Assembly: GCA_016098155.1 (NCBI GenBank)
Contig: JAAAJB010000111.1
Location: 1 to 64,000 of the forward strand
Direction: 5' to 3'
DNA from: Actinomortierella ambigua
Taxonomy: Eukaryota > Mortierellomycota > Mortierellomycetes > Mortierellales > Mortierellaceae
Length of the DNA: 64,000 bases
In this document: in pieces, positions 44,799-56,500 of the stretch
Layout of the letters: every line of letters begins with the position of its first letter
How positions within the stretch are numbered: position 1 is the stretch's first letter
Translations under genes and position numbers: made by a program
Notes under the pieces: model-generated
The model's input: the letters and a program-made list of their open reading frames with translations, nothing else
What the model was told of the DNA's origin: nothing
Databases searched by the model: none

Positions 44799-46559
44799 AT
44801 GAGGCCGACCTCAATCCTCTTAATCCCCGCCATTCTTATGGCCTTCTTCATGACTCTGGCCTCTTCAGTTCATGCCCAATCAGCCGGATATAGCAAGAGC
44901 AAGGTGTACTCATGCAAGCAACCTGGCCAAGTGGCCCTCACTTTTGATGACGGCCCTGCAGAGTTTGGCGTAGACCTCCTCGCTATTCTTGCCCGCAAGA
45001 ATGTCAAAGCTACCTTTTTCTTGGTGTAAGATACTTACATTGGGTCGCGCACTGTCCTCTGGTCTGTTTTCATTCGTTCTTTCATTTTCTTTGGTTTCGG
45101 TCTAGTTTTATTTTTAAGCTACACGACGCGCACGGGGCTCTTTGCCCCCTCACTTTCTTCCATGTCCCCCCGTCGCCCCTCCTTTCTTTTTAGAGGATGA
45201 ATTCTCTATTATTTTTTTCTCATGGGAACTTTTCAGTTGGATGATTGGAGAGAAAGCAAGAAAGAATGCGTGAGGGGGGAAGGAGGTTAGGAAAACAACC
45301 TGAAACAGGGTAGCACAGACCAAGAAGAAAATGAGAAAGAAAAAAAAATGGCCCGCAGATCAACTTTTAACCTTTTTGTGTGTTACACATTTTGTTTGTT
45401 TTAGTGGAGAAAACATTGATGAAAACCCTGAGCAGGCAGCCGCGGTAAAGATGTACTACGATGCCGGCCACCAAATAGCGTCTCACACGTACACCCATGC
45501 AAACCTCAACAATCGAACCGCACAACAGATCAAGGACGAGATGCGGAAGGTGTCGGATGCCATCTACCGCGAGGCGGGCTTGCGTGTCAACTACATGCGG
45601 CCGCCCTTTGGAAACTGTAATCCCGAGTGTATGCGTACCATGAAGGAGCTGAACATGACAGTTGTCGATTGGAACGTCGACAGCAATGATTGGAGGTGAG
45701 AGCTGTCATACAAGTCTGAATGAGAGATAGAAAGAAGCATAGGGAAATGCAGAGGAAAAAGAAAATGCGGGATGGTGGTCTATGTTTTTGCTCACGCCCC
45801 TCCCCCACCTCTTTTTTTTTCTATATACGACCATTGGGTGAGGACCTTCTATTCAGATTCAGAAATCTAACAAACAGCCAGGCCACCCGCAATGCAATGT
45901 CGGAGGTCAACAGCCGAGTTATCGAGGCATCCAACCCGAGTCAGGATTCATTCATCGTCCTCGCCCATGAGGTTCACTACTTCACCGTCTACAGCCTCGC
46001 CGCGACCATGATCGACGCCATTGCTGCCAAGGGTTACACCTTTGTCACGCTCGAGCAGTGCCACGGCCGTCCTGCCTATTCCAATGTTCCGTCTCAGGCA
46101 GATCCTCCTCTCCCACCCGACTTTCCGCCAGATTTTCCGCCAGATTTTCCGCCTGGCACCACGACTACGACCACGACCGATACTACGACCATGACCGATA
46201 CTACGACCATGACTGATACTATGACCATGACTGATACTATGACCATGACCGACACCATGACTATGACCGACACCATGACCATGACCAACACCATGACCGA
46301 AACCACGACCACCTACACCGTGCCCTACACACCCTACACCACGATCACAGCCGCAACCACAGCCACCACCATGATCGCCCTCGCCAAACCGACGACCACG
46401 GCCGCTGCGGTCCCGCGCCCAATGATGGTACCGGGTATCCAGGTGGAGGAACCGCGTGCGAATGGTGCTGCGGCTACGGCCACGGCATTGGCTGGTGGCA
46501 AGATCATCAAGGCACTGGGCTGGGCGGTGCTGATTGCTACTGTTTATGGCCTTGTCTAA
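44799..46559 (+). CDS. CDA: Chitin deacetylase, secreted and probably GPI-anchored
   Basis: Exons 44799-45025, 45405-45695 and 45863-46559 give 1215 bases, 404 aa. Residues 1-26 form a signal peptide (cleavage before Q-S-A-G-Y). A NodB polysaccharide deacetylase domain follows, with T-F-D-D-G-P (base and metal Asp), S-H-T-Y-T-H (metal His pair), R-P-P-F-G-N-C-N, D-W-N-V-D-S-N-D-W and the late L-A-H-E-V-H catalytic-His motif. The enzyme removes acetyl groups from nascent cell-wall chitin to make chitosan. After the domain comes a Pro/Asp spacer, a Thr/Met-rich tandem repeat, a Thr/Ala-rich stalk and a hydrophobic C-terminal tail (A-L-G-W-A-V-L-I-A-T-V-Y-G-L-V), the layout of a GPI-anchored wall protein. 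The exact third acceptor is ambiguous by six bases; both options keep the frame. Confidence 0.93.
46165..46300 (+). repeat. Tandem minisatellite coding Met/Thr/Asp repeats
   Basis: Units of 12 or 18 bases built on ACCATGACYGAYACY are repeated about eight times within the deacetylase gene, encoding (M-T-M-T-D-T)-type repeats. It forms part of the extracellular stalk and is likely length-polymorphic. Confidence 0.85.
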
Positions 46560-47345
46560 AAAAACAAGGGAGCGCAGAGAAAGGTAAAGCAAACTTTGTG
46601 TGTGTTGCGGGGGGGGGAGAGGAGAGGGGGTCTGAGCTTGTGTGTGTGCTTGTGCGTGTTTTTTTTGGTGTCTTTTTGCTCTAGGCCCTTCCTGTCCTCT
46701 CATCACCCATTCTTTCCATCTTCTTTTTGGTCTTCTTGTTCTTCTTGTTCTTACCAGCATTGTTGTTATAGATCCTTTTTATCCTCGTAGAAAAATAATT
46801 GTTGTTAGAGGGTTACTTCGGTATCATAATCCTTCCCGTAATAAAGACACACGTAAACATATGATGAGGTTTGCTGATTCAAAGGAAAAAAAAAAAGTAA
46901 ATTACATTATCTATTATTCGTGTCTCTAAAAGATAGATGAGATGGAGGGCCATGTGGAAATATGGAAAACCAAAACCAAAAAAAAAAAAAAAAAAAGGGG
47001 GAAAGGGGGGGGGGAAAAAAATCAAAGNNNNNNNNNNAGAAGGAGGGGAATGTGGAAAAAAGGAAAAACAAAACAAAAAAAAAAAAAAAAAAAAAGATGA
47101 AAAGATGTGTGGGAAAGATTTCTAGCAGTTTTGTAGCAGGAGAAAAAAAAAGGTGGGGAGGTCGACATGATGTACAGTTACAGATAGTTTGGAATGAATG
47201 GATATGTGTGTGGAATGCTATGAAAGGATAGGGTGGGAGGGTGAGGGAGAGTGAGAGAGAAATGTGAGCCCAGTCCTGTGTTTTTGGGCAGTGCAAAGAA
47301 AGTGGGGAAGGACGGGAGAAGAAAAAGTTGTGTCCAGTCGTTCCT
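46560..47345. other. Intergenic region with assembly gap
   Basis: Holds the 3' flanks of two convergent genes (chitin deacetylase plus, carrier minus), G and A homopolymers, and a gap of ten Ns. No gene seen. Confidence 0.6.
47028..47037. other. Assembly gap (10 N)
   Basis: Ten undetermined bases flanked by poly(A), poly(G) and poly(A) runs. A fixed-size gap of this kind is usually a scaffolding placeholder, so the true length is unknown. Confidence 0.99.
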
Positions 47346-49461
47346 TCAACACGAAGATAATGACTCGGACGACGCAACATTCGACGACGAAGAAGAAGAA
47401 TCTGACTCGAGATTATCCTTGATGTATTCATACGCAAACAAATACCCGACACAACCAGGGATTGACGCATACAGCTTTGGTTTCAACCCCTTGGCAAACC
47501 CACGCCAACCTTCCTCACGAGCAATTTGCCGCGCCATCGCCCACCATCCCCTTTGTAGCTGCTCGGCCTGATGCGCATGCGCACTGTCCAGCAGCTGCAA
47601 CCGCACCCGGATCATGTCAAACGGACTCGACACGATCAGGGACGTGAACGCCGCATTCAACGCCGCCAGACCGATGATCACATTGGCGTTTTGCGAGAGG
47701 CGGTGCTTTGCGTAGAAGCCCAGTTCTACCGTGTCATTGTTGTCGACCGGTTGTTGTTGATGTTGTTGATGGGGTGATGGTGATGATGGTGATGGTGGTG
47801 GCTGTGCAGGTCCTTGGTTTTTCTGGTTTTTCCTTTGTCGGATGGCCGCTTCTTGGAGTTCTTGCTGCTCTTTGGCCCAGAGCATGTTGTACACCACCTT
47901 CTTCGTCGCTTCATAGCCGGCCCAGTGCGTCACGCTCCACGGCGCAAACGCGATAATGTTGGCCCCGAATCCTTGGTACAGGCCACGGAAGCCGTTGGTC
48001 CTATAGATTGATTTGAGGATATCTAAAAAAAAAAAAGGAGGATATGGGGGGAAAGGGAGGGGTGAGCTAGGGTTGCAAGCGTGTCACCTAAAATGAAACA
48101 CGCGTATTTTCTTTTTCTTCTCTGGTTATTTACCAACACTCGTCAGATGCTTGCTACCCTTGAGATCCGCTTGGACACGTAACCGCTGAGAAATTACATC
48201 CGTCGGTACGTAGAGGCAGGCTGCAAACGTCTCGGCTAGGAACCCCGCAGTTCCTGCCACGGCGATTTCTGTGGTGGGAAAGTCAATTGTTTACAAACGA
48301 TCAAAGTCAGAAAGGGGATGCTGCGAAGGAGGTCTTCATAACATTGTTTGAGTTGGGGTTTCATCCTTTTACCTCGTGTAGCACTGTTGCTCTGGTGACG
48401 ATCTGGAAAGTGTCGCTCGATGAGGGTCGTGGCATGCTCGTACACGCCAAGGTATACTGCCTGGGATGGCAACGATGTTAATACTGGAGAAGGGAGGCGT
48501 GGTGAATGTAAGAGAGAAAGGGGAGGGGAGAAGGCGCGAACTGTGAGTTTTGGGATGACATTGCACTCTTGACACTAGGAAAAAAAAACAAGAAGAGAAT
48601 CATGCATATTCCTGTGAACCAGAACGACTTACAAAACGGCCCTAATCCGCGGAACAATCGTGTGGGACCTTGAAGAAGAGCACAACGTAGAAGAAAGTAG
48701 AAACATAAAGTGAGTCCGTGTGCTGTGTTGTCATCATATGTAGTACGGGGGAGGGGGGGAGAAATCTCCTGTTTTGGATACGTGATCTGATACCTTCTGT
48801 CCTGGCAATGTCACGCAGCAGCTTGAAGGTGGAGACAGGCTTGTTCTAAAGGATGTTCAATTGGATCATGGTAGCAAAGTTTAGGGTGGACGCGCTAAAA
48901 GAGACGATCGGCGGTTCACTGGGCTAGCATGACGGGATGTTCACCCTGTGACATTCAGGTATCCACGAAGAAAAAAAAAGTGAGGAGACAAGTTACATCT
49001 TTTGTTGCCTGCATTCTCGTTCTTGCTACTTCCATTGGCCATGCGACAATGTCTATAAGTGACGAATGTGGTTGGTGTTGCATTCCAAGAGCCAGAAGAG
49101 AAGAAGAGAGAGAGGCCGAGAGGCGGGAGAGAGGTCAGAACACTGGGAGGGCACGATTCTACTCCAGTCTGTACGAGTGGATACACATCCCAAGGACAAG
49201 GGAAAAAAAGGTCGGATCTTAGGCGATCCCCCCTGCACATATCCCCCTTGATTTACCTAGGCACATGAAGACACCGGTACCCTGAACCATGTACGCAAAG
49301 ACATTGCTGCCACCCAGGATGACCTTGCGCTGTATTGGCTGCTGAAGCTCTGGTGAGGGTGAATGTTGTTGTGAATGCGATGCGGAATGAATAGCGGCAG
49401 AGGCTGCTGCATCGACCATGATGGGTGGCAGGGCCTCGGCCGAGGCAGCATTCATTGGCAT
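47346..49461 (-). CDS. Mitochondrial carrier, SLC25A44-like
   Basis: Eight exons: 49257-49461, 48997-49052, 48794-48845, 48633-48668, 48373-48483, 48134-48268 and 47346-48022; the last carries over a third of the protein. The seven listed pieces sum to 1272 bases, 423 aa, with all phases matching. All three carrier repeats show the signature: P-M-E-V-A-R-T-R-M-Q, P-T-D-V-I-S-Q-R-L-R-V-Q, and P-F-D-M-I-R-V-R-L-Q. The second and third repeat contexts resemble animal SLC25A44, an inner-membrane branched-chain amino-acid carrier; the fungal substrate is not established. Unusual features are a 45-residue Ala/Ser/Gln N-terminal extension and a Pro/Ser/His/Gln-rich insert of about 60 residues between helices in the last exon, plus a poly-Ser C-terminus. 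(Correction to the opening: seven exons, not eight.). Confidence 0.88.
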
Positions 49462-49889
49462 TTTGCACCGGACTGATCAGGACAGGAACGGGGTGGGCGG
49501 AGAGATTCCCTTCTGGTCGGGACAGCACGCAGGCACGGACGAGTGAATGCGTTCTGTCACCGCAGGTTGGGAGGTAAGGGGGAAAGGAGGGAGGATGGAA
49601 TAGGGAATGGTGATGCCTGGTACAAGGTGGGAAGAAGAAGGAAGGAGGAAGGGAGGAAGGTAATGGGTATTGAATGAGGAGTGTTGGTTGAACCGTTGAG
49701 CCCCAGTCGCCCCCCTCCTTGTACCCCGGGAAAGGACATATAGTGACTGTTATTTCAAACCAACAATGTTTGCACCGATCAGGTTCAACCTCGCCCTGCG
49801 TTCCTGGAAGCGGGATTGGGCTGGGGATGCTTCCGGGAAGGTACACTACCGCCCAAAGAAGGTTGATTCTATTCCAGAGACGAGTTTTT
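49462..49889. promoter_or_regulatory. Promoter region of the carrier gene
   Basis: About 430 bases between the carrier start and the 3' end of the next minus-strand gene. GA-rich tract at 49560-49680. No defined sites recognised. Confidence 0.4.
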
Positions 49890-50672
49890 CTATGATACAG
49901 GTTCACTATGTTGCCATGCTTTGTTACTCCATTCAATCTCCTGCCCGCCATTCTCGCCCAACTTTCTCTCGCGCGCGCTTGTGCCGTTCTCCTCCATGTC
50001 GTGGCCTGCTAAAGATGTTGCTGGCAGAAAGTCAGAACGACCGGTGGCGGCGGCGGCGGCAGCCTCTGCCTCTGCCTCTGCCTTGGCCTTCTCTTCTCTT
50101 GCTGTCCGACCAGTGAGCTCTTGCCATCCCTCGTTGACCTTTTTTCTTCGCCGTCTCCGACGCTTCTTCTTGACGCCCTCTCCGTCCTGTGGTGCCGGAT
50201 CGGTGGTTCTTATATACCCTTCGCTTGCGCTCCCATGCTCGCTTTCTATCTGTTTCCACGCCAGCTCAACATCGCTAGGACTCGCGAGCGGTATCCGGTT
50301 CTGCTGAAACAATGCTCCTGTGAAGGTCGACAATGGTAGAGGAGATGAATTTGGTGATGGCGACGACGATTGTGATGCCGGTCGTTGCTTGGAGCCATCT
50401 TGCTGGTGGTCCGATGATAGTGTGCCTCCACCTCTCCGCCGCGGGTTGGGTACCACATGGAAATCAATGCCTTGGCGTCGCTGCTGCTCAAGAGCTTGTT
50501 CTCGCTTCTCATCAACAACTTGCCATGGCACAAATGCTGGTGCCGCGACCGTGACAACGGCGCCCATCGCGACGGCGAAGAACAACGACAGCGTGATTCT
50601 CTGGCGCTGTAGTAATGTCAGATGCCTCATGTTGTATGCAGGGCTACGTCCATTCGTTGCTCTGGTTGGCAA
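49890..50672 (-). CDS. Small single-pass membrane protein, unknown function
   Basis: A single-exon frame of 260 aa; a second in-frame ATG (M-R-H-L-T-L-L-Q) 14 codons in is a plausible alternative start. A hydrophobic segment near residues 29-50 (S-L-F-F-A-V-A-M-G-A-V-V-T-V-A-A-P-A) follows a basic N-terminus, resembling a mitochondrial inner-membrane anchor or signal anchor. The rest is hydrophilic and charged: a conserved-looking E-K-R-E-Q-A-L-E-Q-Q-R-R segment, Ser/Pro stretches, an Arg/Lys run, and an Ala/Glu-rich tract. I do not recognise the family. It shares its strand with the carrier gene but nothing ties the functions together. Confidence 0.5.
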   Translation of the reverse strand: MPTRATNGRSPAYNMRHLTLLQRQRITLSLFFAVAMGAVVTVAAPAFVPWQVVDEKREQALEQQRRQGIDFHVVPNPRRRGGGTLSSDHQQDGSKQRPASQSSSPSPNSSPLPLSTFTGALFQQNRIPLASPSDVELAWKQIESEHGSASEGYIRTTDPAPQDGEGVKKKRRRRRRKKVNEGWQELTGRTAREEKAKAEAEAEAAAAAATGRSDFLPATSLAGHDMEENGTSARERKLGENGGQEIEWSNKAWQHSEPVS

Positions 50673-51107
50673 GTCTGCGGATTCCTTTTGTGTTATATAA
50701 AGATAGGCCCTTGTGCTCTTGTAGTGTTTGGTCTCCCAGGGGTAAGGGGTTGGTGGTGGTTGGCCCGAGGCCTAATGAGACAGGCAAGAGCAAAAGAATC
50801 CACCCAGACTTGAAACGACCAAGACGGATGTCGAAAAATAACGCTTTTTTGAAAGGGCGATGCAATCTGTCCGCGTGCGTGAATGGAATTCCTATGCTCG
50901 GAGGGTCTGCGATTCATGCGTCTTTGATCCGAGCTTGGAAAAGTCGGACGGGTTCTGAAAGGATGCCGAGGTCACGTGAAGGTGGCGAAGTTCAGAGGCG
51001 ATGGCCACTCATGATTGATCCACTGTCGCCCCTTCGCTCTGCGGCGCTGATGGGATCGGAGGGCCGTTGGAAGGGGGTTTTCCTCCTAACTCACTTCTTT
51101 TCCAGTG

Positions 51108-51215
51108 CCTCTCCCTCACCTCTTGTCTTTTCTCTTTCTCTCTTTCTGTCTCTTTCTCTCTCTTTCTCTCTTTCTCTCTTTCTTTCTTTCTCTCTTTCTC
51201 TATTTTTTTCTCTCT
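51108..51215 (+). repeat. CT/CTTT microsatellite
   Basis: Imperfect TCTCTTTC repeats of about 100 bases on the plus strand. Confidence 0.9.
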
Positions 51216-52664
51216 CCTACATCTACTAGTACTTTCTGTTCGCTCTTGAAATCTCTAGTTGCGACGGGTGAGATAAAGAGGTCGATGATGGCTATTGGCG
51301 CAAAAAATCCTGGTGTGTATTGATGGTCAGCGCAAGAAAGACCGACAGCACGCAAAAGGGCCGAAGGAGTAATTAAAAAAAAAACAAAAAGCAAGGAACT
51401 TGGGCACAGCGGTTCGCTTATTTTTTTTTTCAGAGTCCGTCTATTACCAAGTCTGCACCCCCATAGTTTCCATGCGTCTGCTGCTTTTTTTGTTCAGTGT
51501 CCTCCTTGCTCTCAACCCTTTCATACTTTTTGTCTCCTTGCTCTTTCCTCTCCTTCTCACTCACTCTCACATACACACACACTCTCTCTCGCACGCACGC
51601 ACTCTCTCTTCCTTTTTTTTCTCTCCCCCTCCCTCTTTGTCGCCTTGTTCCTTGCTACCTGTGACCTGCTGCTATGGCCTTTGCTCTCTTGTAGCCTCGT
51701 AGGTGCCTACTCCGATCCCTTTCCATTGACAACACTCACCTTGCTCTCATTCATTATTTTAGTGTGAATGAAATGCGATGCGCTCTGAATCCATCGAGTA
51801 GAGTTTATATTCACAGAGATACCCCTGACCCTGTCAGTCTATTTTTTTCATTTCATCCCATGCGAGTGTGTTTACAAAGTATGAACAGGAAAGGGGTGGG
51901 ATTGGTTGGCTGTGGTGGTGATAGGGGGGAGTGAGGTGGGGGAAAAGGTCGACAACGGTCAATGCTCGAATACCGCACACTTGCCTGCTCCTCCTGCCCA
52001 CGCCTTCCTGTTAACCTCTCCTTGCTCTTCCTCTTGCCCCTCCTTTCCTCCCTTTGCCCTTTTTTGTTCTCCATTCCTCACACACGCATTTTCACATACA
52101 CACACGCAACTTTGAGTGGCATTCTCTCATCTCTTCTTACAACACCCGACTTGACTTGCTCTCTTTTAGCGAGTGGTGGAACTACTTTTATCGATTCCAC
52201 GTGGTTGTAAGCCTTGGCTTTTTCTTCGTCTTCTTTTCTTCTTCTTTCTGTCGTCTTTAGCGCCACTCCATCGTAATGGTGGGGTGTCCGTTCCCCTACG
52301 ACTGTTTGAGTCGCCCTGGAGAGAAAGAGTGGGGGTTTGTTAGTCTCTCTGTTTAACTGCTCTTCTCCTCCCCTCACTGTTGAGTGTATTGTACATAATA
52401 GTGTGTTGGTTTGTTGTGTGTTGTGTGCTAGTACCCTTCTTTTGCGGTTTGTTCTCTGTTTCCGTTGTGGCCGTGGCGATAGAACACGAGCTTTCTGCTT
52501 CTCTTTCGCTTGGTTGCTCGCAGTAAGCTGGATAGTAAACTGAAGGCATCTACCCCACTAACCGCTGCACACTCACTACTACGACATGAACCTACTACAC
52601 GGAGGATGAACGAACCACTGCCTCGACCCCTTTTTTTTTCACAGCTCTTGTTCTCTGCTCTCCT

Positions 52665-52760
52665 TCCTCTCTCTCACTCTTTCTCACTCTCTCTCTCTCA
52701 CTCTCTCACTCACTCTCACTCTCACTCGCACATTCTCTCACTCTCTCACTCTTTGTTCTT
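52665..52760 (+). repeat. CTCACT/CTCT microsatellite
   Basis: Imperfect tandem TCTCACTC units about 95 bases long, within the leader of the REC-PDE gene. Confidence 0.9.
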
Positions 52761-53563
52761 TGGGAGGTCCTCTCCCTTTTCAACGAAAAACCACACCACA
52801 CATATACACACACACATATCCAAAGGAGTACCCAGTGGACATTGTTGGAGAAGTGGGTGGTGGTGGTGATAGTAGTAGTAGTAGGAGTGGGAGTAGTGGT
52901 CGTCGTCGTCGTAGTAGGTTGTTGTTTGTTTATTGATAGGTTTTGTTGTTGCTAACCCGATGGTTTTCTCTTTCTTTTTCATCTATCCTTTTTGCTGGCA
53001 GCAAAAAAAAAAAAAAAAAGAGTGTATTCCGATTCGTAGTAGGCGGCCCACCTTTGCCCAGCTCTGGCTTTTTTCATTCTGTCTCTCCTCAAGGGCTCAA
53101 ACAGCGAACAAGGGAAAGGACCCGTTCTTCATAATTTTTTTTAATACTTTTTTTTGCCTCGCTCTCTCTTTCTTCATTCATTCTCACCCAATCACACTCA
53201 CTCACTCACAACACAATCAACACAATTCATTCGCTCTTCATTCATTCATTCTCTCATTCATTCTCATTCATCCATCCATCCATTCGTTCGTCCATTCATT
53301 TACTTTTCCCTCATCCCATCTTCTCTTTTGTTCAATTTGACTTTACGTTTCATTCATCCTATTCTGTCTCTCTCTCTCTTTTTTTCTCTCTTTATCTCGC
53401 TACTACTCTACTCTATTTCAGCCCTCTGTCTCTCTTTCTCTCTGTCTGTCTCTCTCTCTCTCCCTCTCTCTCTTCGCACACTTTCTGTCTTATTATCTCT
53501 CTCTCCCACCCCACCCAACCGACCAAACAAAAACCAAACCAGCTCTTACCTTTCCCTGCCAGA

Positions 53564-56500
53564 ATGGACCTTTCGACAGAGTTTACTATACTGCTCGTGG
53601 ACCCTTCCACTCCAGAGACCTGCCACTACCCGCCTTACGCCACATCGCCCTTGCCTTCCTCGCCTTCACCCTCTCCTCTCCCTTCAAGAAAGCACCACTA
53701 CCACCACCTCCACCAGCAGCAAACGCACCACCAACAGCAACAGCAACAACAACAACAAGCAAACTCACTACCACAGCAGCAACAGCAACATCAACAACAA
53801 CATCCACAACAACAACAACAACAACAGCTGCAACAGCAACAACTTCTCAGCGTCCCTAATAGCCCCTCTGCACCTTCTTCCTCGTCTTCCTCGTCTTGTT
53901 CATCCTCTTCTTCCTCCTCCTCCTCCCTTACTGTTCCTCCTCGCTCGAAAAGCCCTGTCCACCGTCCGCGATCCCGATCAGGGTCGGGATCAGGCCTCCT
54001 CCATGACAACCACCATTCCACGGCAACACTCATTGCTACTCTCTGCCAGGCTGGACTTCAAGGTAACCCCACTTGTTCTCTCTCGTTATCTTTTCTTTCA
54101 TTATCTTGCTTTCATTTGCCATGGTGGCAAGGATGCGTCGAGTGAAGGGGGTTGGTTGCCCTTTCCTCCTCCTGTCTCCTCCTCCTCCTCGTCTTTTGTC
54201 TCCTCCCTATCCTTTGCTCCATCCATCTGTCTGTCTATTTTGGCGGCTCGTCTCTCTCAACTCCTCGTTCTTTCTCTATTCATGGGTTGGTGGGACGTTG
54301 CATGCTCCTCCTCTTCCCACCAACACCACCACCACCACCACCACCACCACCACCCTCCTACCACCCCCTTCTCCTTTGACGCTCTGTCTTTCCGTCTCTC
54401 TCTCTCTCTCTCTCTCTCTCCCTCTCTCTCTTTCGCGCTCTCTTTTCACGCTGTCGGTGGCATTCTCTCTCTCTCTCCCTTGGTTCAACTGCCCTCCTTC
54501 TACCGACGGGAACCCCCTTCAATCTCCATTCAGCCATTGCCTTTTTATTGTCCCTTTCCGTTTGCTGGCTTTCATTAGCCATGCACCCCTCGCTCGTAAC
54601 CTGTTCTCCGTGCGAGCACGCACCTTGCTGAGCTTGTTCCTGCCTGGGTGCGTTTGCCATTGTGTATTCATGACACACAGTACTGGACCACCAGAACAAA
54701 ACGAAAAATCAGGCTCCCATCGAGAGACTTTTTTTTTTTCGTTCTTGTGTGTGTGTTTGAGCACCCACCCTTTCAACTGGCCCGGACCTTTATTCTGATT
54801 TCCCCGGTTGGACTGGGGTGCGTGTGGTCTGTTTGCTTCACTCACTGTTCGTTGCGAGAGAAGAGAGGAGACTGAGAGAGAGAGAGAGAGAGTGTGTGTG
54901 TATGTGAATGAGAAGTGAGAGTGAAGGCAGTGTCCTCCCACTTCATATCCCGATCCTGTTATCCGTGTCTCTCGTTGTCCGCTCCCCCTCGCCCCCCCCT
55001 TCGCCTCCCCACAAGACCCCAGACTGCTTTCATTTTCGTAATGGATGCAGCTGTGCTTGTGTATGTGTGCATCGCGCGTGCGCACACGCGTACGTGCGTG
55101 TCTTGGGTGAAAGAAAAAGAAGGGAAAGAAAGAAAAAAAGGCGTACAATGCAAGCTTTCCCCTGTCTCTCTCTCACACACACCCTCATTGTCAACCCTCG
55201 GGGGTGACCCACTGTCGCCCTGTCGTTTGTTGTTGTCAATGTTGTTGTCCATGTTGTTGTTGTTGTTGTTGTTTTTCTTGCTGTTGTTTTCATGTTCATG
55301 TCTTGTTCTTGTTGGCTAGGAAAAAGTGCACAAAGAATGCCTCTCCTCCCCTTTTCCCGACTCTGCCTCTCCTTCTCCTTCTCCTTCTCCTCTCCTCACT
55401 CTTTTGCCCCCTCACTCCCTCCCTCCCTCTCTCTGTCTCTCTGTCTCTCTCTCGCTCTTCTTTCCCTGCCCCTACTCAACCACCCTCAGCTATTTGAGCC
55501 AGTTGAACAGCTAGGGATAGGATGGATTAGAAGAATGAACAGCGTGGTTCAAATTCCTGTCACTTCATAATCCAGCACGCAGCATAGCAAGCATGCAGCA
55601 GTACCTCTCTATCTCATTCTTTTTCTCTTTCTTTCGCACACATGCACCTGCTCTTTCCTTGCAGCAGCAACATTCTGGTTGCTGGAATGGCTTCTTGTCA
55701 GCCTCATTCTCCCTTTTCCCCCCTTCTTGTTTCCCTTTGTACTCTTTTCCCCCTCTCTCAACACCCCTTTTGACTCACTTTGAGTTGCTACTCCCAGGTG
55801 TCGGTCAGCAATTGTAAGACACGACGAGTCTAAAAGAGAACAAAGAGGGAATGTCCGGAGAGACAAAAAAAAAAAAAAAGAAAAACGTGTGGGCCTATAG
55901 GAGTGTGGTTGTCGGTTTTCTTGTTGATATCTGGTCGTCGCATGTCGCGTTTGGGCCGCTTCTTAGATCAGAAGCTTGATTAGCGCCCTTTTCTCTCTTT
56001 CTCTCTCTCTCTCTTCTCTTTCAGTCATTCTCTTTTCCCCACTGCCCGTATCCCCCGATGGTTTATGAATCATAGACCTTGGAGGTGCTTCTATTGCCTG
56101 GGCCTAAAAAAAGGGGAGGACTGTTGGAGGTCCAAGCAGGAGGCAGGGGCTGTCTCTCTTGAGAGAGAAACGGCGGAGAGGAGCGGGAAGCGCGCGTGTT
56201 TGTATGCGCTCGAGCAGGGAGCAAGGAGCACCCAGCACCCAGTAGAGAGAAGGGTGTGTGTGTGTGTGGGAGAGAGAAGATGAGAGAGAGAGGGCCATTG
56301 CTGACAGAGCCCCTTTCCTCTCCTTGCATGCCTCTCTCTATCTTTCTGTCCCACTTGTTCCGCCCTGTCTTCCCAGTGCTGCTGTAAAATAGGGCTCCCT
56401 CCCCACCTCGTTTCCTCCCTTTTGTGTTCATTTCCTTGTATCACCGTTGGCTTGGTCCTGTGCCCATGAGAAGAGAGTTAACGGATGGTTTAGTACCAAC

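Larger units (their letters stand above)
50673..53563. other. Long intergenic / 5' leader region before the REC-PDE gene
   Basis: About 2.9 kb without a supported gene. It is dominated by pyrimidine microsatellites, listed separately, and probably contains the promoter and a long 5' UTR of the REC-PDE gene. The open frames are translations of CT repeats (Ser/Leu/Phe-rich). Confidence 0.5.

Noticed and set aside
45948..46760. 270-codon minus-strand frame rich in Gly-His-Ser repeats
   Set aside because: It is the shadow of the Met/Thr/Asp minisatellite and the 3' exon of the chitin deacetylase gene.
53154..54578. 474-codon plus-strand frame full of Ser/Leu/His
   Set aside because: Translation of CT and CAC microsatellites in the wrong frame across the REC-PDE leader, exon 1 and intron 1.
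55495..55575. Possible tRNA (GGTTCAAATTCC B-box-like string near 55547)
   Set aside because: No matching A box at the right distance, and neither the T arm nor the acceptor stem pairs.
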